A model generated the notes under the pieces. The model was given only the letters and a program-made list of their open reading frames with translations, did no database searches and was not told where the DNA came from. From Oxynema aestuarii AP17 (GTDB lineage: Bacteria; Cyanobacteriota; Cyanobacteriia; Cyanobacteriales; Laspinemataceae), in contig NZ_CP051167.1 in the NCBI RefSeq assembly GCF_012295525.1, forward strand, positions 3,100,001 through 3,164,000: a stretch of DNA of 64,000 nucleotides. The letters are read 5' to 3'. Positions 9,162 to 17,950 of this stretch are shown here, one piece after another (the first letter of the stretch is position 1; each line of letters opens with the position of its first letter). A program made the position numbers and the translations under genes.

Positions 9162-12100
9162 TGAACTGTTGGTTGAGTGAGTCTCCGACTGGGTTGGTCG
9201 ATTCCCATTTCTGCGGGAATGACCTCCCTGCATCTTATTAATTTCACTTGGCCGCGATCGCCGACGATCCAGCCCGTAGCTTCTACCGGATCCGTGGCCG
9301 AAATTCGCAAATCTGGGACGATCGTCTCCCCGCGCAAGGGTTGGCGGGGGTCGGCGGGCAAACCGCCGCGTCCGGTGAGTGAGAAGCGGTTGCCCTCGTC
9401 CGCCGGACAGCCGGAAATAATGCGATCGCTCGGATCGGTGACTTGGTTGGGAAGGGGCACTAAACCGCGCGCCGGGTCGATCTCGGGGGTGTTGACTTCG
9501 ACGACGCCGCTAAACTCCGCGCCGAGGTCGGAACTGGCGGTGATATCGCTGCGATCGCTCAATTGCGGGCGAAATTGGATCCCGAAAATCCCCTGGGCCG
9601 TCACCCGAACCTGTCCGCCTTGACTGTTAACGGCGTTGGCGCTGATATCGCTATTGTCGATGGCGGCTAAATTTTGGGTGGCGATCGCGATATTGCCTCC
9701 CGGTTCCGACCCGCGCGCGTTCGTCGAAATTCGGCTATTGCCACGCACTCGCACGTCGGCGGCCATAATATCGATATTCCCCAACCCCCCACTATTGTCG
9801 GCGCGCAGTTTCGCTTGGGTATCGAGATCGAGTTGCGAGGTCACGACCGTTAAGGTTCCGGCGCGACCTTCCCCGCGACTGCTCACCGTGATTTCGGCGC
9901 GATCGAAGACCGTCAACTTGGGGGTTTCGACTTGCAGCGCCCCCGCATTTCCAGTTCCTTCCGACGCCGTAAATAAACCACTGGGGAATAAGGTTCCGGT
10001 CTCGTCGCGAAAGATGGGAATGTCCTCGACCGCCGTGAGGGCGCCGCGCAACTGCACCGATTCCGAGGCGCGTACCGTCAAACTGCCGCCATCGCCAGCA
10101 CCAAAGCTTCCCGCACTAATTTGTCCGCCTTCAAACACCCTCAATTGCCCGGTTTCGAGCAAGAAATTGCCGCCGTCGCCGTCGCCGAGGCTATCGGTAA
10201 ACAGGGTAGCGGGCCATCCGTCGGGGCTAGTTCCGCCGACCTCGACGGATTCCGAGGCGCGAATGGTCAACTGTCCGCCATTGCCCAAACCCCGGGTAGA
10301 AGCGGCGATGAAGGCGCGATCGCCTACGTCCAAGCGGCGGGTGGTGACGGTTAAGTTGCCTCCGTCTCCGGTGGCGTCGTCCCAAACATCGACTAAAATC
10401 CGACTGGGGACGAAACCGTTGGCATTGGTGCCGACCACGGAGACCGAATCGGTTGCATTCACTCTTAATGTTCCCGCATTGCCCGCCCCAAAGGTTACGG
10501 TGGAGACGGCGGCCCCGTCGCGAACCTCCAAGTGTCGGGTGGCGATCGCTACGTTGCCGCCGTTTCCCGTCGCCGAGGCTTCCACTTCGCTGCGCAGACT
10601 GCTGGGGTTTCCGCGCCCGTCTTCACCGCTTAACTCGACGCTTTCGCGGGTGGCGATCGCGATATTGCCCGCATTGCCGGATCCGAGTGTATTGACATTG
10701 AGTTCGCCGCCCTCGGATAAGTGCAAATCCTGGGTGTCTACGGTCACGTTGCCCGCATCCCCGGCCCCTCGGGTGATACTCGACACGATCGCCGAACGAA
10801 TTTCGATCCCGTCGCGGGCCTCGATCGCGATGTCGCCTCCCCGTCCCGCGATCGTCGTATCCGTGGAAATTTGGCCGCGATTTTCGACGATCAGCCGTCC
10901 GGTATGGACGGTTACGCTGCCCGCATTTCCCCTCCCCGTCGTTTGGGAAACGATACCGCTATTGGCGTTAATATTCGCATTAAAATTATTTGGATTTAAG
11001 GGATCTTCGGGCAGGGAAACCCCTTGGGTGCCTTGATTTTCTAAAGAGACTTGCAATCGGTAAGTATCGCCGCGATCGATCGCGTTGCCTTCGATCGGTT
11101 CGCCATCGGCAGCAAAGGACTCGAACTCGCCGACGCCGATGACATAAATCCCCGGTTCGTCTAAGGTCGTTTCGAGATAAGAATCGCGTGGGGTGTCACT
11201 TCCCAACCCGCCGGATTCGGGATCGGAATCGTCGTTGGCGTCGATCAGTTCTCCCGTAGTTAAGTTAAAGAGAAAAATTTGAGTATCTACGGCTCCACTA
11301 TCGCTTTCGTCAAAAGTAAAGCCGTTGTCGATATCGAAAATCCCCCGACTGTTGCTTTGTTGAATCGAAAATGAATAGTAATCGAAGGCATTTTCAGCCG
11401 TTCCTAAAACGGCGGTGCCGCTTATAATTTGTTCGGGGGTTCTTTCTAGGGAGATGTAGGGAATTCCCCCGGTTCCGGAGGCGGCTACGTCTGGATTGGC
11501 TGCGGTTGTGAAGGGGAGGTTATCGAGGTCAAACAGGGTTAAGTTTAAAAAGGGATTGGGGACGAAATCGCGGCTCGTTCCGGCGACGCGCACGCTTTCG
11601 GTGGCCTCGATCGCGATGTTTCCCGCATTTCCCGAGGCGGTGGTGGCGCTGACAATTTGACCGCCGTTTTCGAGGAGGAGTCGATTGACGGCGATCGCGA
11701 TCGCCCCGCCATCGTTGGGACTGTCGGTGAGGGCGGCGACGAAGCCGCGATCGCTTAAGGTGAGATCGCCGGAAGGGACGGCGATCGCGATCGCCCCTCC
11801 CGGTCCGCCCGTCTCGCCGATCGATCGCGTTAAAATCCCTGAAAATAGGCCGTCTGGGGTAAATCCTGAAATGACGATCCGATCGCGGGCGTCGATCGCG
11901 ATGTCGCCCCCCCTTCCCGGCGATCGGGCGATCGTTTGCACTCGCGATCCCCCGGTCAGGGACAGCGATCGTGCCGCGATCTGTATATTTCCGCCTCGGG
12001 CGATCGTCTCTGCGGCTAATTCGTTGGCGATCGTGCTGTTTTGGCTTAAATTAAGGTTTTCTGTAGCATTAATGTAGATATCTGGGGCGATCGCTCCCGA

Positions 12101-12922
12101 TATTTCGCTTCCCGGCTCGAATCCCGCCAGAATTCGGCTATTGACAATTTCGAGATTTTGTGAACTAACCTCGATCCGTCCCCCGGAGACGACATTTAAA
12201 CGGCTGTTCCCGGTGAGACTCACATCGGCGCGTCCGGTTTCGGGAAACTCGGGAACTGGGGCGAGGGCGATCGTCCCCGGCGCCGCTAAACCGCCGAGGG
12301 TGAGGCGCCCCCCCGGGGCGTTTAAGGTGGCCCCGTCGAGTTGTACGGTTCCGCCGAGTAAGCTTAAGTCTCGACCGGGCGCCACCTCTAGGATTGCCCC
12401 CTCGGCGCCAATGCTGCCGGGATTGCCGCCATACTGCACGCCGAGGGGAACGTTAATGCTCAGGAGTGGGGGCGCCTCGGGAGTGCGGGTATTGAATACA
12501 TAATTCTCGAAGATCGCCGCTTCTGCAGTGGTCGCGACGAAAGCACCGCCCAGGTCTAACCGGGCATTATTTCCGAAAAATATGCCGTTAGGATTGATTA
12601 AATAGAGGTTGGCCGAGCCTTCGACGCCTAACGTTCCGAGAATTTGCGAAATATTCGAGCCAGTGACCCGGGTTAAGATCTCGCGAATTTGAGGAGGGTT
12701 GGCGAAATAAACCGCTTGTCCTTCGCCGACGTTGAACTCGCGAAAACTGTGGAAAAGAACGGTATCGCGCACGGCGCCGCCCTCAATGCGATCGCCCCCC
12801 GGTTGCGGTGCGACCGTACTGGTTTCGCCCCCCAGGGAGTTATCGGGAATCAGTTGAGCTTTGGCCAATGCGGGAGAGAGGAAAGCCAGGGCGATCGCTG
12901 GCCAAGCGAGCCAAATCTTCAC
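9143..12922 (-). CDS. Filamentous haemagglutinin-type (TPS) exoprotein
   Basis: This 1259-residue secreted protein has a signal peptide (MKIWLAWPAIALAFLSPALAKA) followed by the two-partner-secretion N-terminal domain (about 24-150; LIPDNSLGGE, then SANLYLINPNGIFFGNNARL). Such domains are recognised by an outer-membrane ShlB/FhaC-type transporter. The remainder is repetitive beta-helix sequence of the type GNGGNVAIATRHLEVRDGA. About the middle (roughly 500-620) it is interrupted by a non-helical insertion, FDYYSFSI through DEPGIYVIGVGEF, which looks like a bacterial pre-peptidase C-terminal (PPC)-type beta-sandwich. A cysteine-containing tail near the C-terminus (ISGCPADEG and IRCRE) is common in cyanobacterial members. 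No transporter gene is in the window, so it must be elsewhere. Function as adhesin or surface scaffold is inferred from the family. Confidence 0.88.
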   Translation of the reverse strand: MKIWLAWPAIALAFLSPALAKAQLIPDNSLGGETSTVAPQPGGDRIEGGAVRDTVLFHSFREFNVGEGQAVYFANPPQIREILTRVTGSNISQILGTLGVEGSANLYLINPNGIFFGNNARLDLGGAFVATTAEAAIFENYVFNTRTPEAPPLLSINVPLGVQYGGNPGSIGAEGAILEVAPGRDLSLLGGTVQLDGATLNAPGGRLTLGGLAAPGTIALAPVPEFPETGRADVSLTGNSRLNVVSGGRIEVSSQNLEIVNSRILAGFEPGSEISGAIAPDIYINATENLNLSQNSTIANELAAETIARGGNIQIAARSLSLTGGSRVQTIARSPGRGGDIAIDARDRIVISGFTPDGLFSGILTRSIGETGGPGGAIAIAVPSGDLTLSDRGFVAALTDSPNDGGAIAIAVNRLLLENGGQIVSATTASGNAGNIAIEATESVRVAGTSRDFVPNPFLNLTLFDLDNLPFTTAANPDVAASGTGGIPYISLERTPEQIISGTAVLGTAENAFDYYSFSIQQSNSRGIFDIDNGFTFDESDSGAVDTQIFLFNLTTGELIDANDDSDPESGGLGSDTPRDSYLETTLDEPGIYVIGVGEFESFAADGEPIEGNAIDRGDTYRLQVSLENQGTQGVSLPEDPLNPNNFNANINANSGIVSQTTGRGNAGSVTVHTGRLIVENRGQISTDTTIAGRGGDIAIEARDGIEIRSAIVSSITRGAGDAGNVTVDTQDLHLSEGGELNVNTLGSGNAGNIAIATRESVELSGEDGRGNPSSLRSEVEASATGNGGNVAIATRHLEVRDGAAVSTVTFGAGNAGTLRVNATDSVSVVGTNANGFVPSRILVDVWDDATGDGGNLTVTTRRLDVGDRAFIAASTRGLGNGGQLTIRASESVEVGGTSPDGWPATLFTDSLGDGDGGNFLLETGQLRVFEGGQISAGSFGAGDGGSLTVRASESVQLRGALTAVEDIPIFRDETGTLFPSGLFTASEGTGNAGALQVETPKLTVFDRAEITVSSRGEGRAGTLTVVTSQLDLDTQAKLRADNSGGLGNIDIMAADVRVRGNSRISTNARGSEPGGNIAIATQNLAAIDNSDISANAVNSQGGQVRVTAQGIFGIQFRPQLSDRSDITASSDLGAEFSGVVEVNTPEIDPARGLVPLPNQVTDPSDRIISGCPADEGNRFSLTGRGGLPADPRQPLRGETIVPDLRISATDPVEATGWIVGDRGQVKLIRCREVIPAEMGIDQPSRRLTQPTVHLNSKF

Positions 12923-13099
12923 GTCAAGGACCTGTACGATATTCTCAAAAATATCACGATCGTCGGTGAATTTCGTTACCGGACAAACATGCGATCGCTT
13001 TCACAGGATAAGCTATTAGACATTTAAACTGCATGAGTTAAGGAGCGCGAACGCGTAGCCTCGACCGAAGAGAATCGTTCCTAAAAGTACTGTCGGATG

Positions 13100-13128
13100 G
13101 GTAGGGGCGCTGCCCGTTCGCCCCTACC
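13100..13128. repeat. Inverted repeat GGTAGGGGCG/CGCCCCTACC
   Basis: Two perfect 10-base arms (13100-13109 and 13119-13128) flank a 9-base loop. This resembles the short dispersed palindromes of filamentous cyanobacteria. It lies between the exoprotein promoter region and a transposon remnant. Confidence 0.7.
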
Positions 13129-13173
13129 CCGCCCACTTCTTTACTTCTATCGCCCTCCTCAATCGGTTGTAAA

Positions 13174-13446
13174 ATGAATCGGTTGTACGGATACGGCATT
13201 GCCGTATCCCGACTGCAATCCTTGGGAGAAGTCAGAGAGCATCATTGTCCTGAGTGTGGGTATCGGACTCATCGTGACTGTGCCGCAGCAGAGATGGTTT
13301 TGCATCGTGGACTAGAGAATGTAGTAACCCAGGGACTCTGGGGAACGGAAACCGCCTGTCAAGTCGGTCTGTCGGGGGTCGATGACCTAGATAAGTGGCG
13401 TGGGGCCCGAATACCCAATCGCGAGGTTGGGAAGCCCGCGCTGTAA
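13174..13446 (+). pseudogene. TnpB (IS1341-type) C-terminal remnant
   Basis: About 90 residues can be read, but only those from HHCPECGYRTHRDCAAAEM onward resemble a protein family. This is the second half of the TnpB zinc finger followed by the last RuvC aspartate motif (THRD.AAA) and the usual variable tail ending GKPAL. The first CxxC pair, the other RuvC motifs and the whole N-terminal domain are missing, so it is a 5'-truncated relic. The stop codon lies inside a hairpin loop, exactly as in the intact TnpB at 22857-24053, although the tails of the two proteins differ. The start shown is simply the first ATG. Confidence 0.75.
13189..13209. repeat. Near-perfect palindrome GGATACGGCA/TGCCGTATCC
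   Basis: Two perfect 10-base arms are separated by one base. The palindrome sits at the broken left side of the TnpB remnant, so it may mark the truncation point or be a mobile palindromic repeat that inserted there. Confidence 0.7.
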
Positions 13447-13475
13447 TCTTTGATTCAGCGTCGGGAGGATGTCAC
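13435..13475 (+). mobile_element. Right-end hairpin of the TnpB remnant
   Basis: CCCGCGCTG and CAGCGTCGGG pair imperfectly around the loop TAATCTTTGATT, and GGAGGATGTCAC follows. The loop sequence and the downstream TCAC match the right end of the intact element at 22838-22875. This suggests one related pair of IS200/IS605-family ends. Confidence 0.65.
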
Positions 13476-13519
13476 ACCGCTCTTTTTTTGACCAGTAACG
13501 CTCGATATTAACGAAATCT

Positions 13520-15643
13520 ATGAACGTTGAAGTTTGGCCCGGCGAACCCTATTCCCTCGGGGCCACTTGGGATGGCAAAGGAACGAACTTTGCGATCTAT
13601 AGTGAAAATGCAACACGAGTTGAACTATGCTTATTCGATCGCGACGATCGCGAAACCCGGGTGCCCCTGACCGAAGTTGAAAGTTATGTTTGGCACGGCT
13701 ATTTACCGGGAATCGGTCCGGGTCAGCGTTACGGTTTCCGCATCCACGGTCCGTTTGACCCGGAAAATGGCTATCGCTTCAATGCCAATAAATTACTCAT
13801 CGATCCCTATGCGAAAGCCTTAGACGGGGAAATTATCTACGATGAGGCGATTTTTGGTTATCCCCTGGGTGGAGAGGACGAAGATCTCGGATTTTGCGAT
13901 CGCGACGATGCCGAATTCATCCCCAAGGCGATCGTCATCGATGAATCGTTCGACTGGGAAGGCGATCGCCTCCTCAATATTCCCGAACACGACACGATTA
14001 TCTACGAGATGCACGTCAAGGGCTTCACCCGCCAGCATCCGGAGATTCCCCCCGACTTGCGCGGAACCTACGCCGGACTGGGCCATCCGGCGGCGATCGC
14101 CTATTTACAATCATTAGGCATCACCGCCGTCGAACTCCAGCCCGTCCATCACTTTGTTTCCCAACCTCCCCATCTCGTCGATCTCAAACTGCGCAACTAC
14201 TGGGGTTACGACTCGATCGCCTATTTCGCCCCCCACGCCGGATACAGCGCCACGGACGACCCACAACGACAAGTGCGCGAATTCAAACAAATGGTTAAAG
14301 CCCTCCACGCCGCAGGCATTGAGACGATCCTCGATGTCGTCTACAATCACACTGGAGAAGGCAATCACCTCGGTCCGACCCTCTCCCTACGGGGGATCGA
14401 CAACACCACTTACTATCGTCTCGGAGAAGAAGACCCCCGCTATTACACGGACTTTACCGGATGCGGCAATTCCCTCAATGTCAGTCACCCGCAAGTTCTC
14501 AAGCTGATTATGGACAGCTTGCGTTACTGGGTCACTCAGATGCACGTGGACGGTTTTCGCTTCGACCTCGCCTCGGCGTTAGCCCGGGAATTGTACGAAG
14601 TCGATAGTCTTGCTGCCTTTTTCGACATCATCCACCAAGACCCGGTGTTATCGAAAGTGAAGTTAATCGCCGAACCGTGGGATATTGCCGACGGCGGCTA
14701 TCAAGTGGGGAAATTTCCGATCCTCTGGTCCGAGTGGAACGGGCGTTATCGCGATACGGTACGCGATTTTTGGCGCGGCGAAGAAGGGAAACTGGCGGAA
14801 TTTGCTTACCGTTTTACTGGCAGTTCGGATTTATACGAGTTCAACGGGCGGCGTCCGAGTGCCAGCATTAACTTTATCACCGCTCACGACGGTTTTACGC
14901 TCAACGATCTGGTCAGTTATAACGAAAAACATAACGAAGCCAACGGCGAAGATAATCGGGATGGGGAAAGTTACAATCGATCCTGGAATTGCGGGGTAGA
15001 AGGGCCGACGGACGACCCGGAGGTGTTGAAGTTACGCAATCGTCAACGGCGCAACTTTTTAGTGACGCTGATTTTGTCTCAAGGGGTGCCGATGTTGCTG
15101 TCCGGGGACGAGTTGGGCCGGACGCAGAATGGGAATAATAATGCCTATTGCCAAGATAACGAACTGTCTTGGATTGACTGGGATTTGCAGGCAGAAAATG
15201 CGAATTTGCTTGAGTTTACCCGGCAGTTGATTGCATTTCGTGCCGAACATCCGGTGTTTCGCCGCCGCAAGTGGTTCCAAGGTCAGCCGATTTACGGGTC
15301 TGAGACGATCGATTTGGGCTGGTTTAACCCCGGTGGGGAGGAAGTTACCGAGGAACAGTGGCACGATGGCTTTGCGAAGGCGATCGCGGTGTTTCTTAAT
15401 GGGGAGGCGATTCCGGCCCGTGGACCGCGTGGGGAACGGGTGGCGGACGATAGTTTTTTGTTGTTCTTTAACGCCCATTATGAGGGGTTGGAGTTTACGA
15501 TTCCGGAAGGGTTGCAACAGCATCGCTGGTGTGTGGTGTTGGATACGACGAAAGCTTATTTCGCGAAGGAGGATACTTGTCATACCGGGGCGGCATCGAT
15601 CGCCGTCGCCGCGCGATCGATCGTGTTTTTGCAACGGCAGTAA
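13520..15643 (+). CDS. glgX: Glycogen debranching enzyme (isoamylase-type GlgX)
   Basis: The 707-residue enzyme hydrolyses alpha-1,6 branches of glycogen, releasing linear glucan for respiration or fermentation in the dark. Layout: N-terminal CBM48-like beta domain (about 1-115; PGEPYSLGATWDGKGTNFAIYSE), GH13 barrel (about 150-560) and C-terminal beta domain. Catalytic signatures are present: VDGFRFDLASAL (nucleophile Asp), LIAEPWD (acid/base Glu) and FITAHDGFTLNDLV (third Asp). DVVYNHTGEGN is the first conserved GH13 region. Length fits GlgX (about 690-720). It stands alone, with a transposon remnant upstream and an unrelated convergent gene downstream. Start ATG 13520 follows ATTAACGAAATCT with no strong ribosome-binding site. 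Confidence 0.95.
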   Translation: MNVEVWPGEPYSLGATWDGKGTNFAIYSENATRVELCLFDRDDRETRVPLTEVESYVWHGYLPGIGPGQRYGFRIHGPFDPENGYRFNANKLLIDPYAKALDGEIIYDEAIFGYPLGGEDEDLGFCDRDDAEFIPKAIVIDESFDWEGDRLLNIPEHDTIIYEMHVKGFTRQHPEIPPDLRGTYAGLGHPAAIAYLQSLGITAVELQPVHHFVSQPPHLVDLKLRNYWGYDSIAYFAPHAGYSATDDPQRQVREFKQMVKALHAAGIETILDVVYNHTGEGNHLGPTLSLRGIDNTTYYRLGEEDPRYYTDFTGCGNSLNVSHPQVLKLIMDSLRYWVTQMHVDGFRFDLASALARELYEVDSLAAFFDIIHQDPVLSKVKLIAEPWDIADGGYQVGKFPILWSEWNGRYRDTVRDFWRGEEGKLAEFAYRFTGSSDLYEFNGRRPSASINFITAHDGFTLNDLVSYNEKHNEANGEDNRDGESYNRSWNCGVEGPTDDPEVLKLRNRQRRNFLVTLILSQGVPMLLSGDELGRTQNGNNNAYCQDNELSWIDWDLQAENANLLEFTRQLIAFRAEHPVFRRRKWFQGQPIYGSETIDLGWFNPGGEEVTEEQWHDGFAKAIAVFLNGEAIPARGPRGERVADDSFLLFFNAHYEGLEFTIPEGLQQHRWCVVLDTTKAYFAKEDTCHTGAASIAVAARSIVFLQRQ

Positions 15644-15653
15644 AGGGGGTCTG

Positions 15654-15671
15654 GAAGGGCGATCGCCCTTC
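15654..15671. terminator. Perfect 18-bp palindrome after glgX
   Basis: GAAGGGCGATCGCCCTTC is centred on a HIP1 octamer 10 bp after the glgX stop and is followed by TTCTC. It lies between convergent genes and could end both transcripts, but there is no long T run. A second, shorter GGGCGATCGCCCC stem follows at about 15695. Confidence 0.45.
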
Positions 15672-15721
15672 TTCTCACATATAGGGAAGACGGGCGATCG
15701 CCCCGATGTTTTGTAGCGGAA

Positions 15722-16459
15722 TTACTGTAGGGGGAAGCTCAAGGCTTCGACTTCGGTGGTTCTGGCTTCGAGTTCGGGTCCGTAGCCGAGTTGGCGGGCG
15801 ATCTCGGTGAGGTCTTCTCCCGCTTGGATCGGGCGATCGTGGCAAAATTGCCAGTAGAGGGCATCGACGTCGCGCACTCCGCCGAAAATATAGGTGTGCG
15901 GATGGCTCGGATCGATAGCATTCATCAAATATGTTCCCTCGCGGGTGATGTCGATGGTCATCGGACGATCGCTGGAACATAAGACCATCGTCTCTCCCCA
16001 TCCAAAAGACCATTCCCCGGGGGGTAAGCCACTAGGGTTCGGATCTGGGTCGCTCATCTGGAACAGGCGGGTCATGGTTTCGGTGCTATACAAGCGTTCG
16101 TCCCCGGCTTCGGCAGACAAAACCCGCCGCAGGTAGTAACTTTCGACACATTCTCCCGAATTTCGGCAATAACCCGTCCCGGGGAGTGAGGCAATCTCTC
16201 CGTTGAAAACGGCTGCTTCTAAGGCTTCGTGGCGCATCTGTTTGACTTCCTCGTCGGCGATCGCGCCGTAGTCTGCCAGGGCTTCGTCAATGGCGTTCGG
16301 TGGGCTGCTGGGGTTGCTAAAGCGGGCTAGGGCGCCTTCGGAGGTGGCTCCGAGATAGCCGAGACTAGCTCCGAAAAGCAGGGCTAGGGCGATTCCGAGC
16401 TTGGTTTTGGCGCGATCGCGCGATCGGTTACTGTGACTGCTTTGACGGTTAAAACCCAT
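15722..16459 (-). CDS. Uncharacterised membrane-anchored or exported protein
   Basis: The 245-residue product is not recognised. A basic N-terminus (residues 1-20, SSHSNRSRDRAKTK) is followed by one hydrophobic segment (about 21-40, LGIALALLFGASLGYLGA), so the rest is probably outside the cytoplasm. The exported part has four cysteines that could form disulphides (CRNSGEC, VLCSSD, QFCHD) and an aromatic, acidic sequence with GEWSFGWGETMVLCSSDRPMT and DITREGTYLMNAI. No enzyme motif was found. It is convergent with glgX and divergent from the M50-like gene at 16695; GC content and HIP1 use match the neighbours. It may be a lineage-restricted protein. Confidence 0.7.
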   Translation of the reverse strand: MGFNRQSSHSNRSRDRAKTKLGIALALLFGASLGYLGATSEGALARFSNPSSPPNAIDEALADYGAIADEEVKQMRHEALEAAVFNGEIASLPGTGYCRNSGECVESYYLRRVLSAEAGDERLYSTETMTRLFQMSDPDPNPSGLPPGEWSFGWGETMVLCSSDRPMTIDITREGTYLMNAIDPSHPHTYIFGGVRDVDALYWQFCHDRPIQAGEDLTEIARQLGYGPELEARTTEVEALSFPLQ

Positions 16460-16694
16460 GTTTGATTCTCAATATCGTTAGGTCGGTCTCGGGTAGATCC
16501 CCCGATTCTGTCCGATGAAAACCCTTTCAACCCTGACAAACGGCGAACCGGGACAGTGGCGATCGCCGGACAGTTGCTTAACTGATACAGTGATAGCCAG
16601 TGATGGCAATCCCGGGTTCCCTTGCTAGTATGGAATCGTCGCATCTCCCTTTTCAAGAGGATCGACAGCTCACGTTTTCCAGAGGCGATCGCCC

Positions 16695-17435
16695 ATGTCT
16701 GACTCTCTATCGCCGTCCTCTTCCAAAATCGGCTTAATTTGGCTCGTCATTGCCGCCGCCGCTACGGTTTTGCTGTGGCAATTTCCTTGGGGGACTTATA
16801 TTTTATATCCTTTCTCGATTTTAGCCACCTGGTTTCACGAAATGGGCCATGGCTTAACGGCTGCTTTACTCGGCGGCAATTTCCATCAATTAGCGCTCTA
16901 TCGCGACGGTTCCGGTGTCGCGATGACCTCGGTCTCTTTCTTGGGTCGTTTGGGTCAAGGGTTCGTGGCGATGGGCGGTCCACTCGGTCCGGCGGTGGCG
17001 GGCGGCTTTTTTATTATATCGAGCCGTCGTTTTAAAACCGCTCATTGGTGTTTGATGGGTTTGGGTTGCTTGATGTTGATTTCGGTATTGCTGTGGATTC
17101 GCACTCTGTTTGGAGTGGTGGCGATCGCCTTATGGGGCTTATTTATTTTAGGAATAAGTCTTAAAACACCGAAAAGCATTCAAGCCTTTTTCCTCCAGTT
17201 TATGGGGATGCAAGCTCTGGTGAGTACCTACCATCAAAAAGAGTATTTATTTGGCTCTCCGTCGGTGAATGTTAATGGTAGTAACTTAGTTTCAGATACG
17301 GGCATTATTGCCCACTATTTGTTTCTACCCCACTGGTTTTGGGCGGCCTTCATTTTAATCCTATCGGCGTTAATTTTCGGATGGAGTTTGCGAATCGCTT
17401 ACGGATCGACCGATGAGAGCGATCGCCCCGTGTAA
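16695..17435 (+). CDS. M50-like integral membrane metalloprotease
   Basis: The 246-residue polytopic membrane protein has the zinc motif HEMGH at residues 48-52 (FHEMGHGLTAALLGG) inside the second hydrophobic region. This is the arrangement of the M50B-like site-2-protease relatives found widely in bacteria. Further membrane segments lie near 15-30, 90-110, 115-135, 137-150 and 218-240. The third zinc ligand usual for M50 (an Asp in a later NxxPxxxxDG-type motif) is not obvious; the GGPLGPAVAGG region near 96-106 may play that part. GAGG precedes the ATG. The gene stands alone and no substrate can be proposed. Confidence 0.8.
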   Translation: MSDSLSPSSSKIGLIWLVIAAAATVLLWQFPWGTYILYPFSILATWFHEMGHGLTAALLGGNFHQLALYRDGSGVAMTSVSFLGRLGQGFVAMGGPLGPAVAGGFFIISSRRFKTAHWCLMGLGCLMLISVLLWIRTLFGVVAIALWGLFILGISLKTPKSIQAFFLQFMGMQALVSTYHQKEYLFGSPSVNVNGSNLVSDTGIIAHYLFLPHWFWAAFILILSALIFGWSLRIAYGSTDESDRPV

Positions 17436-17479
17436 AGTCATCTGCTACAGTCATCTGGGATGTCGCGATCGCCCGCCCC

Positions 17480-17854
17480 TCAGTCTTCAATCACCGTCAA
17501 CCCCGTCGCATCCGCCACCTGTTGCGCCAAACTTCGATAGCGGCGGGGGGGCGACCCGGTTCTCTGATTGAGTTCGAACCCTTCGACCACTGCTTCGAGC
17601 AGTTTAGCGCGCCACGGCGCCTCGATTTCGTAGTCCGACGCCAAACTTCCCTCGGAAAGCGCCGCCATCAGTTTGTCTAAAACTTGGTACTGTCCGACCA
17701 AATTCGCCGCTTTCGCCACCTCTCCCGCGTCCGGATCGAGTTTTTCCAGTTCTCCTAACACGCGGTACCACTCCGTTTCGACGATCCGCCGCACGATCGC
17801 CCCCATGTTGGCTTGGCGTTGTTGCTTCAGGGCTTGGAATTCGTCGTTAGTCAT
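17480..17854 (-). CDS. Small conserved-looking cytoplasmic protein, function unknown
   Basis: The 124-residue product is mostly helical (TNDEFQALKQQRQANMGAIVRRIVETEWYRVLGELEKL) with a C-terminal SPPRRYRSLAQQVADATGLTVIED segment. It has no signal peptide, membrane helix or metal motif. It lies 96 bp downstream of the S4-domain gene on the same strand and may be co-transcribed with it. I do not recognise the family. Confidence 0.65.
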   Translation of the reverse strand: MTNDEFQALKQQRQANMGAIVRRIVETEWYRVLGELEKLDPDAGEVAKAANLVGQYQVLDKLMAALSEGSLASDYEIEAPWRAKLLEAVVEGFELNQRTGSPPRRYRSLAQQVADATGLTVIED

Positions 17855-17950
17855 GGTGTTGCGTGTTTCAACTGGGGTAGACGGGCTACTCGATCGCGAT
17901 TCATGACGATCGTAGCAGCCCGACCGCGATCGTGGTATTTCTCGGATGGC

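Noticed and set aside
9636-11036. Long open frame antisense to the exoprotein gene
   Set aside because: It is a shadow of the repetitive beta-helix codons; composition is Ser/Pro/Arg-rich with no family pattern.
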